IMG/VR virus record: IMGVR_UViG_3300042878_001080
Location: 29,329-93,328 of that record
DNA length: 64,000 nucleotides
Reading direction: 5' to 3' (one strand)
Origin: a virus
Part shown: piece by piece, positions 39,033-48,209 of the stretch
How positions within the stretch are numbered: position 1 is the stretch's first letter
Layout: every line of letters begins with the position of its first letter
Program-made: the position numbers and the translations under genes
The notes under the pieces: model-generated
Told to the model about the DNA's origin: nothing
The model's input: the letters and a program-made list of their open reading frames with translations, nothing else
Database searches by the model: none

Positions 39033-40226
39033 ATGACTGAAAGAGATTATCGTATTAAAATATCCCCTGAATTTATTAGTGGTGACATTTTTAAGGTCAC
39101 TTATAACGCAGGAACTATAACGGGTACCGGAATAGTTAATGAGTGTTGTATTATTCCATCAGAAACTTTTAAAATTAATTTAACAGGTGCGTCTTATGTT
39201 TATTCATCAATGACCGAAGTGTTATCTGGTGGGACTAATGGTTCATCTCTATTAACAGGGTTAACCATTCCAATATTATTGACTGAAAACACAATTGATA
39301 TTGGGTATTATTCAGTATTTGATGGTATGGTTTTGCAACAAGATACCATGTTAAATTTTGTTTTTTCGGGTGATGGTGTGCAACCACATAATTGTTATTT
39401 TTATAATACTTCGGATACTGAATTTAAAAAATATTTAGAATTTTCGACATATACTATTGATTGGGGGGATGGATATGTTGAACCTGTAACATCGACATTA
39501 CCTTTATCACATTTTTACCCACAAACAACTGATGTGAATTATACAATTACTATGTCAGGTATGAGTCCTTGGGGGGTAAATATTATTAAAAAAACAGTTC
39601 GACCACCATTTACAGGTACAACAACATTAAATAAACAAGGTACAGCTCATTTCAAACCAGCTGGTGGTAATTGGTCGAATACTCTACTTTCTTACGATTA
39701 TATATTCAGTGGGGATTCAAGTTGTGATGCGACAACTGATGATATATGGTTATTTAATACAGGTAATGTTCCACCATTTACTGGACAATCAATACCTTTT
39801 CTAATAACAGGTTATACAATATCGTCATTAAATGATTTAAAACAATATGGTTCTGTTAAATTTAAACCGGGGATTCAAGTAACGGGTAACACAGGAATGA
39901 TTGGTACTTATTCGGGTACAAGTTTGGATGGATTATATACTGCTTATACAATTAATGATGTTGATTATTATGATTGGTCGGATGGAACAACAATTTTTGC
40001 GGTAAAATCTTCAGGTTTAACCTCTAATATGGTGGTTTGTGAGCCAATTGTGAAAAATGAGTTATTATTAGGAATAATTGATGAGGCAGAAGTACAATCT
40101 AATATATTTATAGAAAGGGGTAAGAACTCGGCCCTTGAAAGAGTGGAAAGATTGGGTGAGGTTGATAACGTAGGAGATTTAGTCAAATACGGGTATAAAT
40201 TTTTTAATGTAAATACTAAAATATAG
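39033..40226 (+). CDS. Structural protein with PKD-like element
   Basis: 397 aa, one base after the upstream stop. The segment YTIDWGDGYVEP followed about 15 residues later by SHFYP has the WDFGDG-type turn and closing strand of PKD domains, common in Bacteroidetes surface proteins and present again in the fibre protein at 52855. The remainder is Thr/Gly/Ser-rich beta structure; the C-terminal 60 residues (IDEAEVQSNIFIERGKNSAL, ERVERLGEVDNVGDLVKYGY) are more compact and look like an attachment or oligomerisation domain. Likely baseplate or fibre component. Confidence 0.55.
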   Translation: MTERDYRIKISPEFISGDIFKVTYNAGTITGTGIVNECCIIPSETFKINLTGASYVYSSMTEVLSGGTNGSSLLTGLTIPILLTENTIDIGYYSVFDGMVLQQDTMLNFVFSGDGVQPHNCYFYNTSDTEFKKYLEFSTYTIDWGDGYVEPVTSTLPLSHFYPQTTDVNYTITMSGMSPWGVNIIKKTVRPPFTGTTTLNKQGTAHFKPAGGNWSNTLLSYDYIFSGDSSCDATTDDIWLFNTGNVPPFTGQSIPFLITGYTISSLNDLKQYGSVKFKPGIQVTGNTGMIGTYSGTSLDGLYTAYTINDVDYYDWSDGTTIFAVKSSGLTSNMVVCEPIVKNELLLGIIDEAEVQSNIFIERGKNSALERVERLGEVDNVGDLVKYGYKFFNVNTKI

Positions 40227-40227
40227 A

Positions 40228-41136
40228 ATGGCTACAGGAACATATGGAACAATAAGACCGGCTGACGTAAGTCCGGAGGATGTTGAGATAATTTTAAATT
40301 ATACACCATCAAGAGATGAAACGGATAATTTTGTATTAACAAAGTTGGACGCATTATCTATTTTAAAACCTTACTATAACAATAGTGATACGGGGGTTAG
40401 TAATGGTATTGAAATATTGGGTGGTTTATATAATTTAAAACTGCCTGCGGAACAATTTAATAAAATTGGTGTCTATACTTTATTTATTAGACCAGCTCAA
40501 ATAAGAACAACAATATTAGATTGTGGTGTGTTATCGGCACTTCCAAACGTTAAAGGTTTGATATTTGATTTAAGTCAAGTTCCTTCGAATTATAGAAACA
40601 AATTTGTTAGTCAAGGATTAGTTGGTTTTAGAATTGAATATTTAAACTCAGATGGTACAAAAATACCTAATTTTTTTAGAATTATTACCTCATCATTTTT
40701 TTGTGAGCCAGTAGTTCAAAACTTAACAAATTCATCACAAAAATCAATAAGATATAAATATACGGATAACAATACTAATTTGTTATTCTGTACTTTAACA
40801 CCATCTTCGGCACCAACAAATAAGCCAAATGCGACACCATATATAGGCCAACCAAATCAGAATGTAATTATTACAAATACATTCTTTAATCCAATAACTT
40901 TGGATATTGAAATTGGTGAGCATGATTTCTCAACATTGGCTATTGGTATTTATGGTAATCAAACTAAATCTATGGATGATGGTATCTACACATATTACGA
41001 TAATAGTTATAACATTTACAAACAATACAATTTATACGAAATTAGAGACCAATTTAACGCATTATTATATGAAGTTAGACAAGATAGAGGTAATAATATA
41101 GATTTTAGTAAAAACTTTACAAACATAACTCAATAA
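40228..41136 (+). CDS. Structural protein of the adsorption operon, unknown
   Basis: 302 aa, one base after the upstream stop and overlapping the next ATG by one base. Not recognised. The N-terminus GTIRPADVSPEDVEIILNYT and the C-terminal YNLYEIRDQFNALLYEVRQD flank a beta-rich core. Its fixed place between the PKD-like protein and the large tail protein suggests a connector in the baseplate. No membrane or signal sequence. Confidence 0.55.
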   Translation: MATGTYGTIRPADVSPEDVEIILNYTPSRDETDNFVLTKLDALSILKPYYNNSDTGVSNGIEILGGLYNLKLPAEQFNKIGVYTLFIRPAQIRTTILDCGVLSALPNVKGLIFDLSQVPSNYRNKFVSQGLVGFRIEYLNSDGTKIPNFFRIITSSFFCEPVVQNLTNSSQKSIRYKYTDNNTNLLFCTLTPSSAPTNKPNATPYIGQPNQNVIITNTFFNPITLDIEIGEHDFSTLAIGIYGNQTKSMDDGIYTYYDNSYNIYKQYNLYEIRDQFNALLYEVRQDRGNNIDFSKNFTNITQ

Positions 41137-44117
41137 TGGCTACAGAAAAATTTACTTGTCCTCCACAAACGGCATCAGGTGCTGGTACATTTTCCGATAA
41201 TTCAGTTGGATTTCAACTTGTTACAGGTGGTGGTTTAACGCAAGGTAATTTTGAATTTACAACGGGGATAACGGAAAAATCAAATAGAACTTTTACCACA
41301 GGAGTGTTCTCTAATCCAATTAATTTAGAGGGGTTAGGTGTTGATAGTGTTGCACAATCAAAAACGATATTTGAAAACAACTTTAAGGTTTATCCTAATT
41401 TTGATATAACTCAAGTTACAAATTTTACCACATATGGGTCAATGGTTAAAAGAATTTCAACATCTGTTGAAACTATTATTAGTAAATTTCCTGCGGCATT
41501 AGAAGTGACCTTTATGGATGAGAATTATGTGACCGGAACAACAGCAACAAATATATCTTATAACCCAATAACAGATGAGACTAGTATAGAACTAAATGTT
41601 TCTAAAATTAGAAATCCATTTGACGTTGATTTTAGTGTTAATTCTACTAGAAATTTGGAGTTAAGAGAGGTTCAGGTTTCTCCTTTAAGAAATTTAACAA
41701 CACAATTTATTAAATACTCGTTATATTATAGTGGTGTCGGTTATAATCTTACTCATATTGAACCAACAACATCATTAACTACCGGAGTACTTAAAATATA
41801 TCTTAAAGGTGATGTTTTTCCAAATCAAACTGAAACATATGATGATTTAGTTATTCGACCAAATGACTATGAGGTTAGTAGGGTTTTTAACGAAGATTTA
41901 GATGAGGTTCAAAGATTTTTATTAAATAGAAACTCAGTACCAAATTATACGGCAACATTCCAAGTTCCAAATGAGAATGATGATGGTACTTATTACATTC
42001 AAAATACGTTAGTTACGTGGCCATTATATGGTAATTGGAATTTGGATATATTAACAAATTCATTTACTACTTATTTAACTACTTTAAATACCATTAGTGT
42101 GTCTTTTGATGGATATCAGACAAATCTTGTCTCAAGATTTTTAACAACTGATTCTCTTAAAGAGTTTGATACTTCTGACCAAAAAATTGAAAAAATATTA
42201 CAAATATATGGTAGAAGTTTTGATGAAACTAAAAAATTTATAAATGGGTTGGCGTATATGAATTCGGTTAATTATAATACCGGTAATGATATTCCATCAC
42301 AATTATTAAAAAATTTATCACAAACATTAGGTTGGGCGACTAATATGTCCCCAATAACTAATGAGGACTTTTTAGGTTCAGTTTTTGGACAAAAGAATGT
42401 TGATAAATCTGATTTTAGTGGTGTAGGACAATCTCAAACACCTGATGAATTAAATTATCAATATTATAAAAATTTAGTTCTTAATTCTGCATATTTGTTT
42501 AAGTCAAAAGGAACTAGAAAGTCAATTGAAACTTTAATGAGGTTGATTGGTGCTCCTGATGCTTTAGTTGAGTTTAATGAGTATGTTTATTTGGCGGACC
42601 AAAGAATAAATATGAATGAGTTTAACTCTCAATATGCTAATATATCGGGAGGAACTTATTCTAAAGAATTACCTATTTTAGACGGGGAATATACATTTAA
42701 CATACAAGGTGTGGTGTGTTCCGGTTTCACAACAACATCGGTTCTTCAAGAAGCGAACGTTACTAAAGGAGATTACCCTATTAGTGATAGTGGATATCCA
42801 TCGTCACCTATTAATTCTGATACTTATTTTTATCAAATGGGTAGTGGATGGTTTGAATCAACACCAAAACATAGGTCACCGGAACAACCTGATTTAACTA
42901 ATAGTGTTTTTACAGGGTCAAACCCAAATTATCAAACAAAGTTAGCTCCTTTTACTTATGGGCAAGAATACTTAAATGTTTATAAAAAATTCCCATTCAC
43001 TGATTTGGGATATAATTTAAGTTCAATTATTGATAATAACAAAAGTTGGGCAGATACTGAAATTGGAAGTAGAAGTAATTTAGATGGTGGTTATAATTCG
43101 TTATATACTACTGATAGTGAAGATTTAATTATTAATGTTAAAAATATTGATTTATATTTAAATCCTGCTCAAGGATTATCGTATGATGTTTGGTATATGT
43201 CTAGAGAATTTAACTTCCCTATTGCCGATGAAGGTTTGGGTTATGTTGCACCAACAAGATGTAATCCTAATCCAAATTCATCTTACCCTCATAGAGGTGG
43301 CGTTGATTCTACGATTATTAATCCTCAACCATTAAAGGAAACATTCTTTGAATTTGCTCAGACATTTTGGAAAAACACAATTAATGTTAGAAATAGACAA
43401 TACGCAACAGATGGAAAAACTAGTGGGTATCCAACATTATCTTCAATATATTGGAATTATTTAGAATCCCAATCTTTGGCTGGAATTCAAAATGATAATT
43501 TTACATACCAAACAATGATTGACTATGTAAATGGTATGGGTGATTATTGGATTAGATTAGTGGAACAAATGATTCCAGCAACAACAATTTGGAATACGGG
43601 AGTTAAATTAGAAAACTCTATTTTTCATAGACAAAAATTTGTGTGGAGACGACAAAGAGGTTGTGATTTAGTTCCAATTCTTTGTAATCCTTGTAAATTC
43701 ACGGGTAGTATTTATTTAGATAATTGTACTGTATGGTCTCACTTATGTAATGTATATCCTGATAAAGGATTTGATTTGATATTATCTGATGTTGTGAATA
43801 CAGAAGGATGTGATGAAGATACGATTAGTAGTGATTGGTTTGTTGATATTACTATAAATGGGTTTAATATTAATCAAGTACCATTTTTCCATGGTTCGGG
43901 TCTTTATTTCCCAAATAGTGTTCCTAACTTATCTGATTGGGAGACAGCTTTAAACCAAACTTTACAACAAATATATTCGTTAGGGTATGATTATCGTTAT
44001 GAGACAATTGATAATGTTTATTATGTCAGAATTTGGGATACAAATTGTGCTACTACACCATCAACTAAAACAATAACTATAAATGTGGGAATACAATACA
44101 GTATATCTTGTCAGTAA
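41136..44117 (+). CDS. Large tail/baseplate protein, gpI-like region
   Basis: 993 aa. The N-terminal ~450 residues are beta-rich. Around residues 440-490 it reads YYKNLVLNSAYLFKSKGTRK, SIETLMRLIGAPDALVEFNE, resembling the helical segment of P2 gpI/phage tail proteins that bridge baseplate and fibres. The C-terminal part (WIRLVEQMIPATTIWNTGVK, then FVWRRQRGCD) is conserved-looking and followed by a Cys-containing beta domain. Last gene of the baseplate series before the fibre gene, it may anchor the fibre at 44157. Functional name is by resemblance only. Confidence 0.6.
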   Translation: MATEKFTCPPQTASGAGTFSDNSVGFQLVTGGGLTQGNFEFTTGITEKSNRTFTTGVFSNPINLEGLGVDSVAQSKTIFENNFKVYPNFDITQVTNFTTYGSMVKRISTSVETIISKFPAALEVTFMDENYVTGTTATNISYNPITDETSIELNVSKIRNPFDVDFSVNSTRNLELREVQVSPLRNLTTQFIKYSLYYSGVGYNLTHIEPTTSLTTGVLKIYLKGDVFPNQTETYDDLVIRPNDYEVSRVFNEDLDEVQRFLLNRNSVPNYTATFQVPNENDDGTYYIQNTLVTWPLYGNWNLDILTNSFTTYLTTLNTISVSFDGYQTNLVSRFLTTDSLKEFDTSDQKIEKILQIYGRSFDETKKFINGLAYMNSVNYNTGNDIPSQLLKNLSQTLGWATNMSPITNEDFLGSVFGQKNVDKSDFSGVGQSQTPDELNYQYYKNLVLNSAYLFKSKGTRKSIETLMRLIGAPDALVEFNEYVYLADQRINMNEFNSQYANISGGTYSKELPILDGEYTFNIQGVVCSGFTTTSVLQEANVTKGDYPISDSGYPSSPINSDTYFYQMGSGWFESTPKHRSPEQPDLTNSVFTGSNPNYQTKLAPFTYGQEYLNVYKKFPFTDLGYNLSSIIDNNKSWADTEIGSRSNLDGGYNSLYTTDSEDLIINVKNIDLYLNPAQGLSYDVWYMSREFNFPIADEGLGYVAPTRCNPNPNSSYPHRGGVDSTIINPQPLKETFFEFAQTFWKNTINVRNRQYATDGKTSGYPTLSSIYWNYLESQSLAGIQNDNFTYQTMIDYVNGMGDYWIRLVEQMIPATTIWNTGVKLENSIFHRQKFVWRRQRGCDLVPILCNPCKFTGSIYLDNCTVWSHLCNVYPDKGFDLILSDVVNTEGCDEDTISSDWFVDITINGFNINQVPFFHGSGLYFPNSVPNLSDWETALNQTLQQIYSLGYDYRYETIDNVYYVRIWDTNCATTPSTKTITINVGIQYSISCQ

Positions 44118-44156
44118 ATATGAAAAATAAACTTTACAATAACTTACACATTATAA

Positions 44157-47100
44157 ATGGCTTGTAATATATTATATAATACTAGTATAACCGGAGATTG
44201 TGCTAATATTAACTCAGGGTCATTTACCATTAACATTAGTGGTACGGGTCCTTATTCCATTCAATGGGTGTCACCCTTCACCGGAACGACTTCTTTAGGT
44301 TTGAGTGCCACAACATATTCACGAACAAGTTTATCGGCAACAACTTATACTTTTAACATTATTGATAGTTGTAGTCCTAATACAATAGTACCTGTAAATA
44401 TTTATATTTCTAGCGGGACTAGTGTTTCTATAACAAATTTTAGTAATACAATATGTGGTGGAAATAATGGTTCTTTAACGGCATCGACAAGTAATATATA
44501 TGGAACACCAACTTTTAGTTTATATAATAATACAGGGGGGTTTGTTTCTTCAGGTGCGTCATATACTAATACATTTGTATTCACTAGTTTATCCTCAGGA
44601 ACTTACTATGTGATTGCTAATGATGGTGGTGGTTGTGTGGGGAAATCAGAGACGTGTATCATTAAAGAATCGAATCCAATTGATTATGATTTTTATATTG
44701 TGGATGATGCGGGTTGTAAAGTTAATTCAGGTAAAATGTTTATTTCAGGATTAACAGGAACGCCTCCTTACACTTATTTATGGTCAAATGGTAGTATTAC
44801 AAATTCTATTTCAGATTTATCAACAGGTGTTTATAGTGTTACAGTTACTGATAATACAGGTTGTAGCGTTAGTAAAAGTGGTTTTGTTGGTGAAGTAACG
44901 CCTGTTGGGTTTGGTGTTGAATATTTAAAACAACCAACGTGTTTTAGTGGTGACGGTGAGGTTACTATTGTTGTGACTGATGGTACTCCACCATTTTATT
45001 ATTTAGGTTCAAATGGTGTTACAAATGTCACATTTGATAGGACTGTTACTTTTAGTGGGTTAAGTGCCGGTCTTTTTACTATTCAAGTAACGGATGCGGG
45101 ATTATGTAATTTTATATCCTCAGTTACTTTACAAGTTCCGATGGGAATCTCGTCAGTTTCAGTTGAAACTAAAAATTCAAAATGTAATGATTTGACAGGT
45201 CAAATAGGTCCTATCCATGTTTTTGGTGGGGTTATACCTTATACTTATACTTTAACGGATTTTGATGGTAATATAATAAGTCAAACATCTAATAGTGGTA
45301 CTTGGACTTTTAATAATTTATCTTCAGGTACTTACTTATTAACTGTTTCTGATTCAGGTACTGAGTCTTGTGTATTTATGGATTCGTATACGGTTAATAA
45401 TGATGTGTTATATGATTTAACCGTTACTACAACAGGAACTACTTGTGATGGTAATGATGGGGTTGTAACGTTAGACATTACATCGGGAGGAACACCGCCT
45501 TACTTATATAAAATTGATGGTAAATCAATTAAAACTTCATTAACTTCTTATACTTTTAATAATTTAGTTTCGGGTAATTATGTTGCGAGTGTTACCGATG
45601 CGTTATATTGTTACCAATCAACACCATTTACTATAGATGAGTCGAACACTATAGATTTTCATTTATTAAGTCAAAATGCGATAAATGATGATGGGATTAT
45701 AACTGCTTACATAACTAATGGAACACCACCATTTACGTTATATTTTAATGGTGATACTGTTGGAACTACAGTTATGTCTATACCTGATTTACCTATTGGT
45801 GATTATTCGGTTAGGATAGTTGATAGTTCGGGATGTTCTAAAACAAAAAGTAATAAAATCGGAGGGTATCGACAAAGAGGTTCTATTGGGTCTTACAATG
45901 TTTGTAGTGGTACGTTAGATAAAAGTATTGTTCTCAATTCTAACATTAGACAATTTTTTTATGAAGGGTATAATGAGTTAATATTGACAGAACCAACATA
46001 TTCAAATTGTATTTTAACAGGGGCTACGTTTTCTGCGACAACAACTATTGGTGATTGTGTTAAAACTGAATTATTTTATCATAGTACAACAATAACGGAT
46101 TATCCATCTGATGAGGATTGGTTTTTAGTTATAACTTCATTAATTGAATCCTGTCCTCAAATTGGTTCCGGTAATGTTTTAATTAATTCTTTAACTAATA
46201 CTATTACTGTTACAACAAATTGTGATTTAGAATCTTTACATAATTCAAATGTTTTAGTTGAGTTAAGAATTCATTATGAGATTGCTTGTGTTTGTGCTTT
46301 ACCAACACCAACACCAACAATGACACCAACTCATACTCCGACTCCAACAATGACTCAAACGCCAGGAGCATCACCATCTGTGACGCCAACACATACTCCG
46401 ACTCAAACACCGACACATACACCTACAATGACTCAAACTCCAACGAGTACAATGACTCCAACACCAACACCGACATCTAAAAAAACATATTATGCGTATG
46501 TTATATGTGATGCGAGACCAAATTTAACTACTTCAGTGATTCAACCAATACCGGCAATAGTTGGTAATATGGTTAATGATGTTATTTTAGATTTAAATAA
46601 TAATATTTGTTGGAGATTAGTTGAAATTAGTGATAATGAGAATCATTTAATTAGTACTTATGGTGGAACTACCTATACTAATAATTATTTTACAAATGTT
46701 TATGGTGAAATATTCTCAAGTCAGAACACTAAAAATCCTTGTGACGATTGTAAAGAAGTTATAAAATCATTACCAGTCCCGGTTAAAAGTGATTGTCCAA
46801 CAAACTTAAGAAATTGGAGTGATTGTCCTAAAGCTGATGTTATAGGTATTATTTATGTTAATGATACAATAATTTATTCATTTGATTATGACTTTGATGT
46901 TAGTTTATATTTAGATACTTTACCAACAAATAATGGTGATTATGTTAATATAGTTTTAACAACATCAAGTAGTGATACTATTGTTACGTTAAATGTTTCA
47001 TATAATGATGGTGTAACATATTCTCAAACAAGTAATACAGTAATTAATTTTGGTTATTTTGTTAAATGTGATGCAAAATCACAACCTGATTCTATTGATA

Positions 47101-47570
47101 TTTTCTCAACGTGTGAACGTGTTCCACCATCAATAATATTATATAGTACAACATATAGTGAGGGTGGTTTTATTCCTACCCCAGCATATTCATATACATC
47201 AAATAATTCACCACAAATGGTGTGGATGTTAAATAATTTTAATGGAATAACGGTAACTAGTTTTGAAATACTTTGTGAAGATATTGATATTGTTGGTAGT
47301 AGTCCTGATGGATATTCTGTTCTATGGCATGTTACAAATATTGACCCTACACAATTCAATATTGCGAGTAACGGTACTTGGATTGGTGATGCAATACTTA
47401 ACTTTACTGATGGTGACCCAACTAGTTTTAATGGTTGGAACGGTCCTAGTGTAACGGGTGGTTTTGTAAATCATTATAGAATACAAATAACAGCTAATTT
47501 ATCTAGTGGTGGTTCCGTAAGTAGTAATTACTCAACATTTAGAGCTACTTGTACGACACCATACTGTTAA
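44157..47570 (+). CDS. Tail fibre/adhesin with SprB-like repeats and Pro-Thr linker
   Basis: 1137 aa. Residues ~20-580 contain about six to seven SprB-like repeats, each with a GTPPYTYLW-type strand, a [13 protein letters not shown]-type strand and a Cys. SprB repeats are known from the gliding adhesins of flavobacteria. Residues ~715-774 are a Thr/Pro(-Met/His/Gln) linker. The C-terminal ~360 residues form a separate beta domain with paired cysteines, probably the receptor-binding tip. It begins MACN like the minus-strand fibre at 54109 and shares its linker sequence with it. It ends the + strand adsorption operon at a bidirectional terminator. No clear TATTTATA motif precedes it, so it is probably read from the baseplate operon. 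Confidence 0.72.
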   Translation: MACNILYNTSITGDCANINSGSFTINISGTGPYSIQWVSPFTGTTSLGLSATTYSRTSLSATTYTFNIIDSCSPNTIVPVNIYISSGTSVSITNFSNTICGGNNGSLTASTSNIYGTPTFSLYNNTGGFVSSGASYTNTFVFTSLSSGTYYVIANDGGGCVGKSETCIIKESNPIDYDFYIVDDAGCKVNSGKMFISGLTGTPPYTYLWSNGSITNSISDLSTGVYSVTVTDNTGCSVSKSGFVGEVTPVGFGVEYLKQPTCFSGDGEVTIVVTDGTPPFYYLGSNGVTNVTFDRTVTFSGLSAGLFTIQVTDAGLCNFISSVTLQVPMGISSVSVETKNSKCNDLTGQIGPIHVFGGVIPYTYTLTDFDGNIISQTSNSGTWTFNNLSSGTYLLTVSDSGTESCVFMDSYTVNNDVLYDLTVTTTGTTCDGNDGVVTLDITSGGTPPYLYKIDGKSIKTSLTSYTFNNLVSGNYVASVTDALYCYQSTPFTIDESNTIDFHLLSQNAINDDGIITAYITNGTPPFTLYFNGDTVGTTVMSIPDLPIGDYSVRIVDSSGCSKTKSNKIGGYRQRGSIGSYNVCSGTLDKSIVLNSNIRQFFYEGYNELILTEPTYSNCILTGATFSATTTIGDCVKTELFYHSTTITDYPSDEDWFLVITSLIESCPQIGSGNVLINSLTNTITVTTNCDLESLHNSNVLVELRIHYEIACVCALPTPTPTMTPTHTPTPTMTQTPGASPSVTPTHTPTQTPTHTPTMTQTPTSTMTPTPTPTSKKTYYAYVICDARPNLTTSVIQPIPAIVGNMVNDVILDLNNNICWRLVEISDNENHLISTYGGTTYTNNYFTNVYGEIFSSQNTKNPCDDCKEVIKSLPVPVKSDCPTNLRNWSDCPKADVIGIIYVNDTIIYSFDYDFDVSLYLDTLPTNNGDYVNIVLTTSSSDTIVTLNVSYNDGVTYSQTSNTVINFGYFVKCDAKSQPDSIDIFSTCERVPPSIILYSTTYSEGGFIPTPAYSYTSNNSPQMVWMLNNFNGITVTSFEILCEDIDIVGSSPDGYSVLWHVTNIDPTQFNIASNGTWIGDAILNFTDGDPTSFNGWNGPSVTGGFVNHYRIQITANLSSGGSVSSNYSTFRATCTTPYC
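46303..46478 (+). repeat. Pro-Thr coding repeat module, + orientation
   Basis: Degenerate CCAACA/CCGACA-type hexamer repeats encode [15 protein letters not shown] and similar. The exact 14-mer CCGACACATACACC (46410-46423) and the 12-mer GGAGCATCACCA (46365-46376) recur in inverted orientation at 54617-54630 and 54652-54663. Confidence 0.9.
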
Positions 47571-47577
47571 TAAATAA

Positions 47578-47603
47578 AAAACCCCTCCGTTAAGAGGGGT
47601 TTT
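47578..47603. terminator. Bidirectional terminator between convergent genes
   Basis: AAAACCCCTC (47578-47587) pairs perfectly with GAGGGGTTTT (47594-47603) around CGTTAA. It serves the + strand fibre gene and the - strand resolvase gene, whose stop codon is at 47607. Confidence 0.93.
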
Positions 47604-47606
47604 AAA

Positions 47607-48206
47607 TTACCATATGTTTTCTTGTCTCATGTGACCTAAGACACAACAATAAGCATCTGTTTGGTCGAAGTTCTCTTTTTTGAGTGTATTGTTTCTTGTG
47701 TATTGCCAAGTAATTTGTGGTTCTTTTTTTGCAATTAAGTCCCATATAATTTGTTTCTTATCAATATCTTTTGGGAGACCGCCGAATAGTACAAATTTAC
47801 CTTGATTGTTTTCTTTAACTAATTCAGGGAAGGCAAACTTACGAGAGTTATATGTTGATATGAAGTCAGGGACTATCCCTAAAACATCATATATCTCTTT
47901 TGTGACTAATGTGTTAAAACGTAATAATGTTTGAACGGTATAGACGTTATTTGAGTTTAATAGAGGTTCTTCAATAATTACTTTAGTGATACCCATATCT
48001 TTATATTCTAAAAGTTTAGCTCTAAAGATTTCACCTTTAAGAAGTAATTCTTTTATTTTATTATCTTCCTTAGGTTTAGGTGTTGGTGATACGTGAGTTA
48101 ATTCCAATAATTCTTTACTTTCTATGTCGAATAATGCGACACCTATAGTTTTTGTTGAGACATCTAATCCAAGTACTTTAGGGCTTTCTTTTAATGTTTT
48201 TTTCAT
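47607..48206 (-). CDS. RuvC-like Holliday-junction resolvase / RNase H-fold nuclease
   Basis: 199 aa. Begins with KVLGLDVSTKTIGVALFD (catalytic Asp15), then VIIEEPLLN (Glu79/Glu80), and ends DQTDAYCCVLGHMR (Asp181/Asp184), the acidic tetrad spacing of RuvC/poxvirus A22-type resolvases. It could resolve branched DNA before packaging, replacing T4 endonuclease VII (gp49). It is oddly placed, as the last gene of the - strand fibre cluster, 3 bases after a fibre gene, and would be expressed with it. Confidence 0.82.
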   Translation of the reverse strand: MKKTLKESPKVLGLDVSTKTIGVALFDIESKELLELTHVSPTPKPKEDNKIKELLLKGEIFRAKLLEYKDMGITKVIIEEPLLNSNNVYTVQTLLRFNTLVTKEIYDVLGIVPDFISTYNSRKFAFPELVKENNQGKFVLFGGLPKDIDKKQIIWDLIAKKEPQITWQYTRNNTLKKENFDQTDAYCCVLGHMRQENIW

Positions 48207-48209
48207 ATA

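Noticed and set aside
46210-46480. Overlapping reading frames on both strands in the Pro-Thr region
   Set aside because: They are shadows of the hexamer repeat, which is open in several frames; composition is low-complexity and no start context supports them.
47054-47359. 101-aa - strand open frame inside the + strand fibre gene
   Set aside because: Lies wholly within the well-supported fibre frame, has no promoter motif or neighbour coupling, and its composition mirrors the opposite strand.
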